This document shows positions 36,619 to 48,119 of a stretch of 64,000 bases of DNA, in pieces (position 1 is the stretch's first letter; each line of letters begins with the position of its first letter). The DNA comes from Phymatolithon calcareum. Taxonomy: Eukaryota; Rhodophyta; Florideophyceae; Hapalidiales. Under the pieces are notes generated by a model, which did not search any database, had not been told where the DNA came from, and saw only the letters and a list, made by a program, of their open reading frames with translations. The DNA is taken from NCBI GenBank assembly GCA_977006965.1, contig OZ345357.1, positions 2,418,001-2,482,000 on the forward strand, given 5' to 3'. Position numbers and translations under genes: made by a program.

Positions 36619-37048
36619 TTGATGTCCATATTGAAAGAATATCTCACCCTTGTCTGGAGAGCTTTCCAGTCTCTTCTACTTCTACTCATGTGTTCTTCGA
36701 GTTGAAATCTCTGTCGATTCTCAATATCGTATGTCTTTTCAGCAGGAGCAGCAACGGCAAAAAAGACTTCGTTTATCATATTTCAGAACGCAAAATTACG
36801 TTTTGCGTGTTAAGAACATCCACCATATATCGGCTGCAGTAGTAAATAGCATGCCTCTTAACTGCATCGATTCGACCGGCTCTGAAACAAATGATGAGTA
36901 TGATCTAACTCATGCTGCTTCATACAAACAGCATTTTTTGTTACATTGCTGTACCGATATTACGCTGTCCCCCTCCGTAACTGAACCAATTTGCGTGTGA
37001 CCGGCACAGTAATTTTCTGTAGTTGATGGACACTACGCCAGCACGCCG

Positions 37049-37071
37049 AAATGATGTACAGTACATCATTT
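37049..37071. repeat. 23-bp perfect palindrome
   Basis: AAATGATGTAC, one central base, and its perfect inverted copy. Confidence 0.8.
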
Positions 37072-37392
37072 AGTCGTGCATACTGGCGGCATCAGCAAGA
37101 ACTGACTCTGTGGTGACGCCACGTGCTGAGCCAAATGCGGTAAGCATTGAAGGGTTGTTGAGATGGAGCAAGGGAGAATCGTGGGAAGAGAAGAGGTGGC
37201 TCTCACTTCCACGAACAGACTACGTGCAGGATTTGCAAGGATGACTAATAGTTGGATTTCCTTTAGAGGTGTTAGTGCATTCCTACAGAAGCTACAGTAC
37301 CATATAATACACGGCAATAAAACTAGTCCCTTAATGTTCTTACATGCTGTTCAATGTCGACCGTATCCACTTCGTACATCTGTCGCACAGTG

Positions 37393-38127
37393 TTACATGA
37401 GTTCCATTACAGGTTTCGTCTGATATCGAAAGCAAGCTTGTCGCTTTCTACTACGATAATGGCCAAGACTAGATCGACAATGAATCTCATTAAGATTGCT
37501 CGTGCGCTTATCAATACAATGCAATCCATCCCGTCCGCACTTGAACAACATATTGAAATACTTCTGATCATGTTCCGGATGGTCACGTTTCGCATTCGAC
37601 CACCACTCCCGTACCTTTGCACAAGCGCGATCGGAATGCGTATCCAACAGAAACCAGTTTGTACAAACGCGATATGTCTCAGTCGACTTGTACGAAGCAA
37701 TCATGTCTGCCCCCGTCTTCCTTGCAATTTCAAGTAACGGGTATATGTCAATCTTGGTATCATCGTCGCGAAAGATGAAATAGCGATAGCGTCGTTGCTC
37801 GCACATTTGCATGGCGCGATACACCTTGCACCAGTGACCGGAGATGTTACGCTTGATGTCCCCCATGCGAATCATACTGCGCACCGAGGAGCAGCCGGCG
37901 TTATCCTGGTTTGCATCGACTGCGCCGTCGACGGACGTCCAGTCGTCGTTGCATGTGTTGACGACGCAGGACGGTGGATGTACTTCGTCGCGCATCAGCG
38001 GAGCGGAAGATAGGTAAACGGCTGGCATGGCGCCATTGTGGAAAATGAGAAATAACACGCAGAGACAGAGAAAGACCAGAAGTGTGGTCCTAGTGCTCAG
38101 ACAAGACCGGAATGTCTTCTCGCCCAT
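37393..38127 (-). CDS. Golgi-type glycosyltransferase-like protein, copy 1
   Basis: A type II membrane protein of 244 residues from the ATG at 38127; upstream in-frame Met codons at 38223 and 38151 would lengthen the cytosolic tail. A short basic tail precedes a transmembrane helix (LLVFLCLCVLFLIFH). The lumenal part has GHWCKVYRAM, then FIFRDDDTKIDIYPLLEIA with a DDD metal-binding motif of the DxD type, then CTNWFLLDTHSDRAC, a conserved Trp pair (REWWSNAKRDHPEHDQKYFN) and a Cys-rich end. This order (DxD, acceptor-site N/F, W, D-Q-x-x-F-N) resembles GT-A nucleotide-sugar transferases such as the GT77/PF03407 group. Paralogue of 43446-44288. Role in wall polysaccharide or glycoprotein synthesis is inference. 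Confidence 0.65.
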   Translation of the reverse strand: MGEKTFRSCLSTRTTLLVFLCLCVLFLIFHNGAMPAVYLSSAPLMRDEVHPPSCVVNTCNDDWTSVDGAVDANQDNAGCSSVRSMIRMGDIKRNISGHWCKVYRAMQMCEQRRYRYFIFRDDDTKIDIYPLLEIARKTGADMIASYKSTETYRVCTNWFLLDTHSDRACAKVREWWSNAKRDHPEHDQKYFNMLFKCGRDGLHCIDKRTSNLNEIHCRSSLGHYRSRKRQACFRYQTKPVMELM

Positions 38128-40257
38128 CAGACTGCAACAGGATGACGTCATTGGCGAGTGTTCGTGGCAGGGCTGAGAGTTGCACGGCAGGCGGGAGGGA
38201 TTAATAAGCTGGAGTACATCCAACGTACAGCCTATGGTGGCTCAGCAAGTTGCCTGGGTCCGAAGGGGCCAGGGGGGAATGGTTCAGGCGTTTATTTTTA
38301 TTAAATGTTTTGATTGGCTGCAATGCAGACTCAAAATGCTTCAGTACCTTACTGAGGGAGCAGCGCCCGTGGCCAACCAAATGACCGTTGGATAGGTGCT
38401 AAATATTTTCTAAAATTTATGTTGAAGGGCAGTCGACGAAGTGAATATGTCGGGAATAGAATTAAACTGTTTGAAAATAATGCCGTTTAAGGCAACAGTT
38501 TGAAGACGCTCGGTTTGCACATCAGGTTGCAAATCTTTGGAGATGGATTGAGGCCTTGTCGTCGACGGCGAGCCAGGCAGCAGCAGATGAAGGTGCAGCC
38601 TTCCTGAGACGGCCAGGTTGAAGGTGGATTTCAAGTGTTGTCCTGCTGTGATGCTCCCTCCTGCACAGGGAAGTGTTCAAAGCAGTGGGGGTTTGTATCA
38701 ATAATGTTCCTTAATAATGGGAACTCGCACGCTCAGCTATTCCTAACTAGACAACGATCCTCAGCAGTGAATTTTACGGGGGTAATTTGAAGCGGTTAGA
38801 GACACTAGGGGAGAGAAAAGATAAAAAAGGCCGCAGGAGGTGTGGATTAAATGCGTTCGCCTTTAGTTTAGTTTCCCGATCCACGGCCCATCCGGTCCAA
38901 AATGAACAATACCGAGGTCCACTTGTCCTCGTCCATGCCAGAAGTGGCCCGCAAATAATTCAATTCAAATCGCACCGAGGTCCAAAATTGGATTTTGAGA
39001 TGCGATCCAGTTGGATCTTGGTGCGATTTATTGCTAGTAACTTTTACGTCTGAAACACAGCCAAAAGAGATTTTACGCTCCATAATCTAATAAATCGACC
39101 TGAGGAGGCGTCACATTGTTCTGAATCTTGCAGTACAGACAGCTGTCTCTTGGAAAATACATTCGGATAGTCTGAAATCTTCAGGAATTCCAGTATCCCT
39201 TCAAAACTATATACAATTTCCTAAAATCCATCCCGTTAAATGCCAAGGGACACCGGGCTCGACTGGATTCTTGTCTAATCCAACCATCATGGTGGTCCGC
39301 ATGATACCGACCCCTACCACCGTATCTTATAAAACGCTGTGCAGCACCGTGAGCATCATTGGATTGCAGCCGAGTTTCGGCACGCCTTTATCTGTTTTCT
39401 ACATTGGAAAAGTTTGTGAGTAAAAATGAAGGGTGCCTGCGGTTTACTGGAAAAGCAGTTTATCAAGTATTGTAGTATCTTCTATAACGCAGTACGTAGA
39501 GCAAGAAAGGATAGCCGGAGGGTCGCAGCGGCTTCCAACATTGGGCCACAGCATCGAAAAGGTTTTTACTGTACGTAAGAGATGAGGGGATTCTAATCTT
39601 GGAAAAATGATGTCCTGCTTTGGCTTGAGCAGATTACTATCAATCACAGGACACCTAGTTGACAGCATTTTGAATGACCTTCAGACTGATCATCCTGGAA
39701 CATCAGGAAAACAGGCAACATGCTCAGAAACGTGTTTGAGACCTCTCTCTTCACGGTACAGGGACTGCGCCTTGTCCTGAAGTCGACGCACATCACCCAA
39801 TTTAGCTATGAGGAACAAAAGTTGGGGCGGAGGCAATGGAATCCGGAGATGCTAAACGTTGCGTCGGAATTGCTCCCGCAACGCCGTAGCCAGAGAGGCA
39901 GACCGCTGTCGATCAATAATGATTCACATTTTTTAAACCACCCCAGGATATGCCTTTTAGATCAGCCAACAGTGTGCAAACAATGGCTCAGAACACAGGA
40001 TAAAGGCTCGGGACAACTGCCGAATATTACTTAGATACCTTACGCAAGAACCTAGTGAATTATGAACTGGTCCTTGAAGAAATGCTCAGACCGGAGAAGA
40101 CACTGGACTCTCTACTATTCTACAGCGTCACAATAATTGATATTATGGAAAACGGCGAGTCGACATACTAGAATGAAGAAGTATGGAAAGTCCTTCCACT
40201 ACAGTCTTAGGAGTGCACCTGAGGGCTTTACATTAACAACTAATAAGTTCAAAAAAC
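38128..40257. other. Intergenic, no supported gene
   Basis: Contains the 5' side of the glycosyltransferase-like gene, an imperfect inverted repeat at 38968-39030, and a plus-strand frame 39720-40034 (104 codons, Arg/Gln-rich) without recognised domain. Confidence 0.4.
38968..39030. repeat. Imperfect inverted repeat, 19-bp arms
   Basis: AAATCGCACCGAGGTCCAA (38968-38986) pairs with 39012-39030 at 17 of 19 positions with a 25-bp loop. It may be a short hairpin element. Confidence 0.6.
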
Positions 40258-40272
40258 AGTACAAAGGGACCC

Positions 40273-40428
40273 TGTTTCGAAGAGCAATCAAAACAACCGA
40301 ACACATGCTAGGGTCCCAGATATAATGCCAGACATAAGAGTAGAGCCGCCCTAGCGAGGGCAGCACCTGAGGAAGCCCTGCCCGTATATTCGTATGACTG
40401 CGGGGCTTTAAAAAAATTGCAATAAAAA
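40273..40428 (+). mobile_element. 5'-truncated LINE D 3' end with target-site duplication
   Basis: A 156-bp insertion between 15-bp perfect repeats AGTACAAAGGGACCC (40258-40272 and 40429-40443). It encodes a short protein end (RRAIKTTEHMLGSQI, then stop) and a 3' region (GAGGAAGCCCTGCCCGTATA, GCGGGGCTTTAAAAAAA, ATTGCAATAAAAA) like the LINE A terminus but clearly diverged. It is a third relative of the A/B group. Confidence 0.85.
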
Positions 40429-40671
40429 AGTACAAAGGGACCCCTATGCCGAAGATATCACGTCGTGGCGAGACTTGACAATATCCATGTGTATTGCAAT
40501 GCGACTATTGTAGTCATTAACGTCATATTTAATGAGCTCTCCTATAGGTCGTGGCTATTCATGTGGCATGGACTGGACAACGTAGTGATTTTCGTCGGGA
40601 TGTACCGAGCAACTGCGCACAAATTGCATTCGAAATACAGGACGGGCAGCTGCAAAATTGCGGCAGTGGGA

Positions 40672-40711
40672 ATCAAAACGACAAGGGACCAGTCAACATT
40701 GTCGTTTTGAT
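40672..40711. repeat. Inverted repeat, 13-bp perfect arms
   Basis: ATCAAAACGACAA (40672-40684) and its inverted copy (40699-40711) with a 14-bp loop. Confidence 0.75.
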
Positions 40712-41091
40712 GTTCAGTCTGCACTGTACAACACAAGTGTACATATGACCTATTCTTGCGTGCTTTGAGATGGAATGCTATTTTCAGAAGCAGGGTATTG
40801 CAGATCTAGCTGCGCTGGATGACAAAGGCAGAAGATCAAAATACTGAATTTTCATCCCCCGCGCTGTTTAATTTACAGGCGTCGTGGTGGGTGTGCCTAA
40901 TGCGCAGGCCTAGTTTGAAGAGGCTGACGCGTTCGATTTTGCGGGATTTGCTCGATGAATTTGAGCAACGAAGAACAGAAGTCCATGCTTTCCACACGCT
41001 TTGGGCCATACGTGGAAAAGTGGAAGGTAGTAGTGTGTTGTTTTATTCTTTCATGCTTTTACATGGTCCTTCAGAGAGTGATATCTCGAGC

Positions 41092-41205
41092 AGCTCGACA
41101 TCCTTACCGCAACGGTAAAATTAGTTGATCCTTGCGGCACTTCAAAGCTGCACTACGCTGCACAAAGTGCAGGCAGGCATTCGTATAGCTCGACATCCTT
41201 ACCGC
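41092..41205. repeat. 19-bp direct repeats flanking a 76-bp insert
   Basis: AGCTCGACATCCTTACCGC occurs at 41092-41110 and 41187-41205. The 76 bp between contain a rearranged inverted copy of the CTGCACTTTGTGC dispersed core. This looks like a target-site duplication around a minute retroelement tail, minus strand. Confidence 0.6.
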
Positions 41206-41318
41206 TCTGGAGTTAACATGACAATGTACTGCAGTCAAGTGACGCTCTGCAGTGGTCGGATGGCATTTGATGGTTGCATGAATCAATTAACTGGATACTT
41301 TCTTCGAAACTATTCGTT

Positions 41319-41707
41319 AATGGCAAGAGCTGTGCTCCGGCTTCCCCATGGGAGAAGACTATCACCTTCTGGTCGTTTGGTAGTACACGGATTCCGCCCT
41401 GAGTGGTGTGCCGCAATGCTCAAGGAAGCTGGGAGAGAGGACAGAAGGAGTTGAAAGAAGGTAACGAGATGACCAGCTACCGTGAGCATCCTAAATGGTT
41501 TCCAACCCGGGTCATCCCTTTGAAGGACGGCGGCTGAAGATTGGCTCCGTAGATATTTAGATGTTAAGCTCCCCGAAGCTCTGCACTTTGTGCGGCTTTG
41601 AGCTGTTGTGAAGTCAAATACCACTCGTATCTGTTAAAGTCTACTGTAGCCGTAAGGATGGGGAGTTGTTCGACAACTCCGACACCTGCATTAAAGAAGA
41701 AGAAGAA
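41319..41707 (+). mobile_element. SINE-like element with AAG tail and target-site duplication
   Basis: A 389-bp insertion bounded by GAAACTATTCGTT at 41306-41318 and 41708-41720 (13/13 identical). It ends in an (AAG)n tract (41695-41707) and carries the dispersed core CTGCACTTTGTGCGGC at 41580. No reverse transcriptase motif is present and no clear tRNA boxes were found, so it is either a SINE or the 3' end of an unrecognised LINE. The Mutator-like fragment ending at 6091 is followed by a similar AAG tract. Confidence 0.7.
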
Positions 41708-42062
41708 GAAACTATTCGTTCGTCTTTCTCCGGCTTGCTTTAAGCATTGCTCCACACTAAACAGTACGGAAGCAATGTGCTACAACACCACGCGGCGGGT
41801 GATAGTCAGGCGAAGAGCAGCACACAACATCCAGAAAACAGGCAACGAACTGGAAGAGAATCCGGATTGAGCTCTGAGGAAGAATGGAACCGACGTTTTT
41901 CGCACGTTCTCAGACAGTATGCCCCCAGGCTCAGTGCATCTCCTCTAGATATTAGTATTGAGATACTATTATACCTTCTGACACCAGGGCAGCGCTTCTA
42001 AGGAGGAGAGGTTCCCCAACGCTGGCTGAACCAGAGATATTCACCGCAAAAATGAGGTGCGC

Positions 42063-42254
42063 TTAGTTGACCACCAAAACATATGTGACGAGGCTCTGAA
42101 AGTCCTGGAGGAGAAACAGACGTTGCAGCAGCAGCTGGCTGACTACGTGGCCCTTGTCCGGGCCAAGAATGTGTCCAATCCACTTCCATCGTATGTCTTT
42201 GGCGTGGCCTCTAGCTTCACTCTGTAATTCCCAGAAGGTGCTTATCGCGAGCAT
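42063..42254 (-). mobile_element. LINE C-related fragment
   Basis: A 63-codon frame contains KDIRWKWIGHILGPDKGHVV then SQLLLQRL, the same post-reverse-transcriptase tail (W-x-W-x-GH-L) as LINE C at 3860-4334. No flanking duplication was recognised. Confidence 0.6.
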
Positions 42255-43445
42255 CGAGCTTGAGTTTCTTCTTCGCTAGTCAGGTTTTCATCTGCATTTT
42301 CTGTCCCCATCGTTCTCGCTACGCCGAGCAGCTTCCAAAATCCATCTCTGATTGCACCATCATAAGGAATGCTATACTGCATTGTGTGCCTTGCTATTGA
42401 ATCCTCCAGATTTGCCGTACGACTCATTACTCTGTCTACCATCTGCTCGACGCCGTTTCCGAAACTGAGTATGGAAGGGGAGCCGTGCGGCTCACTGCAC
42501 GACTACTTCTTGCCGACCCTTCATCTGTTCATTACCCGTAAAAGTGAACACTGGGGGAAGCAAATCAGAGACACTCTCACATATCTTTACTCATGTTGCC
42601 AGCAAGCTGAATAGTGTTGATTGAAATGAGATGTTTGTTACACAAACAGAATGCACCGCAATATCGTTCGCAAAATTGCCTTCTCAAATTCCAAGGACCC
42701 GTAAAATCTCAAAAGTAGAAACCTTCATACCACAATGACGCGCGTGAGCATATGCAGCCGCTTGGTAGGATCGCCCATCATATTTCAATTTGCTAAGAGC
42801 CGCCCTTCCGTCATCGTCATTTTCAGTCATGAAATCTCGCTCATTGGATGCATCAGAGTGACAGCCCGTGCAGTCTGCTCTGCCTTCTCCTACTGTCTTG
42901 TAGCGTACAAAATCCGTCTCAAATATAAATTGCTCTATGGAAGGTTCTATAAGGGTGAAAATGTTTTCACACGAGGCTATTGTCTTAAAGAGAGCTGCAA
43001 AAACTCAATGCAGTATTGAAATGGAGTTTAAGCTTCCTGTCTTGGCGAGTAACGGCCAGGTTTCATGGTTATTTTGGATCACTCTGCTCGTGAGTTAGAT
43101 ACACGTGGTGTCATAGCCTGAATGGAAGTTTAAATTTGGCAGGAACCACTACACTACAGTACAGTACCTGAACAGGCCGAGTAGAATCAGGGAGTGGCAT
43201 CTATATTTGGGGTCCAGACATGGGTGGGTGCCACTCCCTGAACTTGCCCCGTGATCAAGGAGCAGACAATGACAAATACATGAAATCTAATTTAACACCT
43301 ATGCTCCTCGAGCAGACAGCATTCACCCGGCGTAATACAATACTCAGCCAGCCAACGCTCACATATATATATCAGTTACGTTACATCATGCTGAAATTCC
43401 GCCGTCAACCGCGGCGGACCAGCTTCCCATTTTCTCACACACGCC
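42255..43445. other. Intergenic, no supported gene
   Basis: One 94-codon frame (42735-43019) is hydrophobic but motif-free. The last few hundred bases are the promoter side of the 43446 gene; a TATATATATA tract at about 43363-43372 lies some 75 bp before its ATG and could serve as a TATA element. Confidence 0.4.
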
Positions 43446-44288
43446 ATGAAGGGCAGCGCCCACCGAACTTGCAAGCGACGTGTGCTCGCGATGGCATCTG
43501 TCCTGTCAGGAGTATGTCTATGCGTCGTGACCTTGCTCGGCGTTGGTGGCCTACCCGACGTGCCACAACCTGCATCGTCTCCCGTAACTCATTCCCACAC
43601 ACACTCAATATCCACATCACATTCCGATCTGCACGCCCTGCCCGAATCCCATGCTGACGCCGAGAAGCAGTCCACAATGCAGCGAGTACCAAAACGACCT
43701 TTCACAGGCAGTTGCGTGGTAGAAACATGCAGCGACGACTGGACCGCCACAGGCGGGATCGAAAACGTGAATCAAGACCCTGCAGGCTGCACCGTTGTGC
43801 GCAGCATGATAAAAATGCACCGTTTGAATCGCGGAAACATCACCGGACATTGGTGCAAAGTGCTGCGCGCGGTGCGCCAATGTAGTCGAAAGGAATACGC
43901 AACGTTTATCTTTCGCGACGATGACACCATTTTCGACCTGCACGCCGCGCTTCGCATCGCGCGCTCCACGGGTGCTGGAATGGTTGCGTCGTACAAGAGC
44001 GATACAAGACATGTGATCACCAATTGGTTCATGATAGATACGCGCAATCGGCATGTTTGCCAACGAGTGCAGACGTGGTGGCAGAGCGCGAAGTGGCGGC
44101 ATCCGGAACACGATCAGTATTATTTTAATCGCATTTTCCGATGCGGGCAGGACGGACTACATTGCGTTGATAAGCGGTCGGGGGAGGTGGAAGAGGTGCA
44201 TTGCAGATCGTCACTTGGAGGGTATCGGGAGTATAGACGGCAGGAATGCATTCGATATCAGATTGAACCGCAACCACATCTTCTGTAA
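43446..44288 (+). CDS. Golgi-type glycosyltransferase-like protein, copy 2
   Basis: A 280-residue type II membrane protein. A basic cytosolic tail (MKGSAHRTCKRR) and a transmembrane segment (ASVLSGVCLCVVTLLGVGG) precede a His/Ser/Pro-rich stem (about residues 37-90) and a lumenal domain that aligns with the gene at 37393-38127. Shared motifs: GHWCKVLRAVRQC, FIFRDDDTIFDLHAAL (the DxD-like triad), ITNWFMIDTRNRHVC, WWQSAKWRHPEHDQYYFN, and GQDGLHCVDKR. Conserved Cys pairs suggest lumenal disulphides. The shared GT-A-like layout supports a sugar transferase of the secretory pathway; donor and acceptor are unknown. It is followed after 113 bp by the phytol kinase-like gene on the same strand. AAAATAAAAA at about 44327 is a plausible poly(A) signal region. 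Confidence 0.68.
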   Translation: MKGSAHRTCKRRVLAMASVLSGVCLCVVTLLGVGGLPDVPQPASSPVTHSHTHSISTSHSDLHALPESHADAEKQSTMQRVPKRPFTGSCVVETCSDDWTATGGIENVNQDPAGCTVVRSMIKMHRLNRGNITGHWCKVLRAVRQCSRKEYATFIFRDDDTIFDLHAALRIARSTGAGMVASYKSDTRHVITNWFMIDTRNRHVCQRVQTWWQSAKWRHPEHDQYYFNRIFRCGQDGLHCVDKRSGEVEEVHCRSSLGGYREYRRQECIRYQIEPQPHLL

Positions 44289-44401
44289 GTACCTTAGTAC
44301 AGTATTCATTTGTGGAATTGTACAGAAAATAAAAATTTATACACGTTTGAGCTAACACTTCTGCTGTACGCTCTGATCTGATCTGATCTGGAGAAAGAGC
44401 A

Positions 44402-45232
44402 ATGAACAGGACGGCGTTCGCGCTTTCTAATGCCCGCGCAATCTCTCACAGTCGCGTGAGGCTCACGGCGACCTGGAAGTCGAAAGGAACACGTTCGAAG
44501 CGCATTATGGAGTATCGCACGCCCACACGGGCGTCCATCAAGGATGCCAGCGTATCTGTAGCCGCCATGCTGGGCGCGAGCGCCCTCGTGGTCGCTTCCG
44601 GCGCGCTACGCTCCAGAGGGCTGATATCAGGTCGCACGGCCCGAAAAGCCGTGCACACCCTTTGCGGAGTGGCCTACTTATCTTTCTGGCCGATGTATTC
44701 CGCCGACGGTCGTCTGTTTGCCGCGCTGGTGCCCATCACCGCTCTCGTCGCGCTGCTCCTACTCCGCGGTCCGCTTTCGCGAACAGTATCACGCGATTCC
44801 GTCACCTCTGTCGCGGACGCCCTGCTTGGTCCCACGGTGTACACCGTGGTGCTACTTTGTGTGACCCTGGTGCTGTGGAAGCAGGCCGATGCTTACATTG
44901 TGATTGCGCAATTATGCTTCGGTGATGCGGCGGCAGAGGTGTTTGGCCGTCGGTTCGGTAATGGGAATTCATGGCCGTTTGCTAAACATAAGAGTGTTGC
45001 TGGAAGTGCTGCGTTTGCTATTGCAGCGGCAGTGGGCAGTGTTGCAATGCTTGCGTTTTATGCTCGTTTTGAGGCCGGATTTGATTTTGGATATCCTGGC
45101 GTTTTCGGAGCTATTCTAATCATTTCTGCAGCTTGTGCGGCTGCGGAACTTATCCCGGCAAACATTATCGGCGACGATAACGCTGCTATTGCTGCTACTG
45201 CCGCCATATTGTCGCATCTTCTACTTCAATGA
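44402..45232 (+). CDS. VTE5: Phytol kinase-like plastid membrane protein (VTE5 family)
   Basis: 276 residues. The N-terminal 50 are rich in Ser, Arg and Ala (transit-peptide-like), followed by about six hydrophobic helices. ARKAVHTLCGVAYLSFWPMY (near 80) matches the K-x-x-H signature of the phytol/dolichol kinase group, and CFGDAAAEVFGRRFG followed by FAKHKSVAGS (near 175-205) matches the CTP-binding GD...GRR-G...KS-AGS block. Phytol kinase phosphorylates phytol freed from chlorophyll so it can be reused for tocopherol and phylloquinone. The related farnesol/dolichol kinases cannot be excluded. The next gene on the strand, phytoene desaturase, is also a plastid isoprenoid enzyme, 287 bp on. 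Confidence 0.82.
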   Translation: MNRTAFALSNARAISHSRVRLTATWKSKGTRSKRIMEYRTPTRASIKDASVSVAAMLGASALVVASGALRSRGLISGRTARKAVHTLCGVAYLSFWPMYSADGRLFAALVPITALVALLLLRGPLSRTVSRDSVTSVADALLGPTVYTVVLLCVTLVLWKQADAYIVIAQLCFGDAAAEVFGRRFGNGNSWPFAKHKSVAGSAAFAIAAAVGSVAMLAFYARFEAGFDFGYPGVFGAILIISAACAAAELIPANIIGDDNAAIAATAAILSHLLLQ

Positions 45233-45279
45233 TGCATTCCGTCATTGGCCGCTGGGAGATTGCGGTATGATATACTTGA

Positions 45280-47121
<1,842 letters not shown>

Positions 47122-47252
47122 AGAGCGTACCACATTGCGCAACCTTCGTTGCGGAGAGGTGCGAGATACACTGCCGTGTACAAGCAAATGAACAGAAATA
47201 TATTTGCTAAACCACTACGAGAAGAAGCGCCGGGCGATCTTTTGCAGGGACC

Positions 47253-47588
47253 ATGGAGAACATTAATGCACAGCTCGACAACATGGGAATGACCGTTCAT
47301 GAGAAAGAAGATTACCGAGCGGGAGCAAGCACGCCGAAACTCCCCCAAGGCATAACGTTGAATTTTGATGAAAAGGATGAGGATGGAAAGCCGTGTACTC
47401 CCGAAGGAATCTTGAAGGAATCCATTTTATCGCCGGACTCTTTGTCGAGAGTGACTGCGGCGACTGGAGTCATTACGCCTGCGCACGGTGTCCTCGGAAT
47501 GGCTGGAGTTGGGAAGACAATTGCATTGCAGGGACTTGCGTTCAATGACGTCGAAGGCCCTGCAACGCAATTGTCTTCCCAACTCTAG
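47253..47588 (+). CDS. Small acidic ORF ending in an inverted repeat
   Basis: 111 codons, ATG at 47253, only 131 bp after phytoene desaturase. The first 70 residues have a real-protein look (Asp/Glu/Lys-rich, FDEKDEDGKPCTPEGI) with no recognised domain. From codon 72 on, the frame enters the left arm of a 67-bp inverted repeat and stops inside the right arm, so the present C-terminus may have been created by the inversion. The MAGVGKT string resembles a P-loop but no nucleotide-binding fold surrounds it. Unknown function; possibly a truncated gene. Confidence 0.45.
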   Translation: MENINAQLDNMGMTVHEKEDYRAGASTPKLPQGITLNFDEKDEDGKPCTPEGILKESILSPDSLSRVTAATGVITPAHGVLGMAGVGKTIALQGLAFNDVEGPATQLSSQL

Positions 47589-47624
47589 CCATTCCGAGGA
47601 CACTGTGTGCAGGCGTAATGACTC
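47467..47624. repeat. Long inverted repeat, 67-bp arms
   Basis: Arms 47467-47533 and 47558-47624, 63 of 67 positions paired, 24-bp loop. All four differences are transitions, and three lie at CpG on one side or the other. The arms cover the 3' ends of two convergent ORFs. Confidence 0.93.
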
Positions 47625-47965
47625 AATTTGCACACGTTTTCCGGACGGAATTCAATTTTTGTCTCTAGGTCAAAAAGCAACGCAACGTCACCGCCAGTTT
47701 CCACATCAGCCATACCTCCTCCCGACTGCGGAACCTCGAACACCACCACAGACATTTCAATGGATATTGTGGCTGCAGCTAATGCCGCCAGCATATCTGG
47801 AACGCCTGAGCCGCTTCCTCCGTGAGACACCAAGCGACAACGCCGTAGCGAGCCCGAAATTCTAATCGTGCCCAACACGCGCTTAAGGGGGACCAGCTCC
47901 GTGGAGTACCCTTCCAGCAAATGCGTCAGGTATTGCTGACGTTGCCGTTCCGTGGAGGCCGACAT
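47585..47965 (-). CDS. Small uncharacterised protein
   Basis: 126 codons with the ATG at 47965. It has balanced composition, with a hydrophobic core (DMLAALAAATISIEMSVVVFE), a Gly-rich turn, and an ordered-looking helix at the start (RQRQQYLTHLLEGY). The last 15 residues fall in or next to the right arm of the long inverted repeat. No family is recognised. It is convergent with the ORF at 47253-47588 and overlaps it by 4 bp at the stop codons. Confidence 0.5.
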   Translation of the reverse strand: MSASTERQRQQYLTHLLEGYSTELVPLKRVLGTIRISGSLRRCRLVSHGGSGSGVPDMLAALAAATISIEMSVVVFEVPQSGGGMADVETGGDVALLFDLETKIEFRPENVCKLSHYACTQCPRNG

Positions 47966-48119
47966 GCCTCGCTGCAGGATGTCGGAATCGCCGCATTTTT
48001 GAACGCGCCGGTCGGAGCAGAAGTCAAGCTATGGGCGCAGCAGCAAGGGCACCGGGCCCTTCAAGGGGCACAGCTGCAAGAGCACCGGAATCGTCAGCCA
48101 TAGGAGGCCTCTGTATTCG

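Larger units (their letters stand above)
35365..37392. other. Intergenic, palindrome-rich, no supported gene
   Basis: A 229-codon frame at 35862-36551 runs through two palindromes and has no motif, so I do not call it. Four tight palindromes lie in 36357-37071. The right end is the 3' flank of the minus-strand glycosyltransferase-like gene. Confidence 0.4.
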
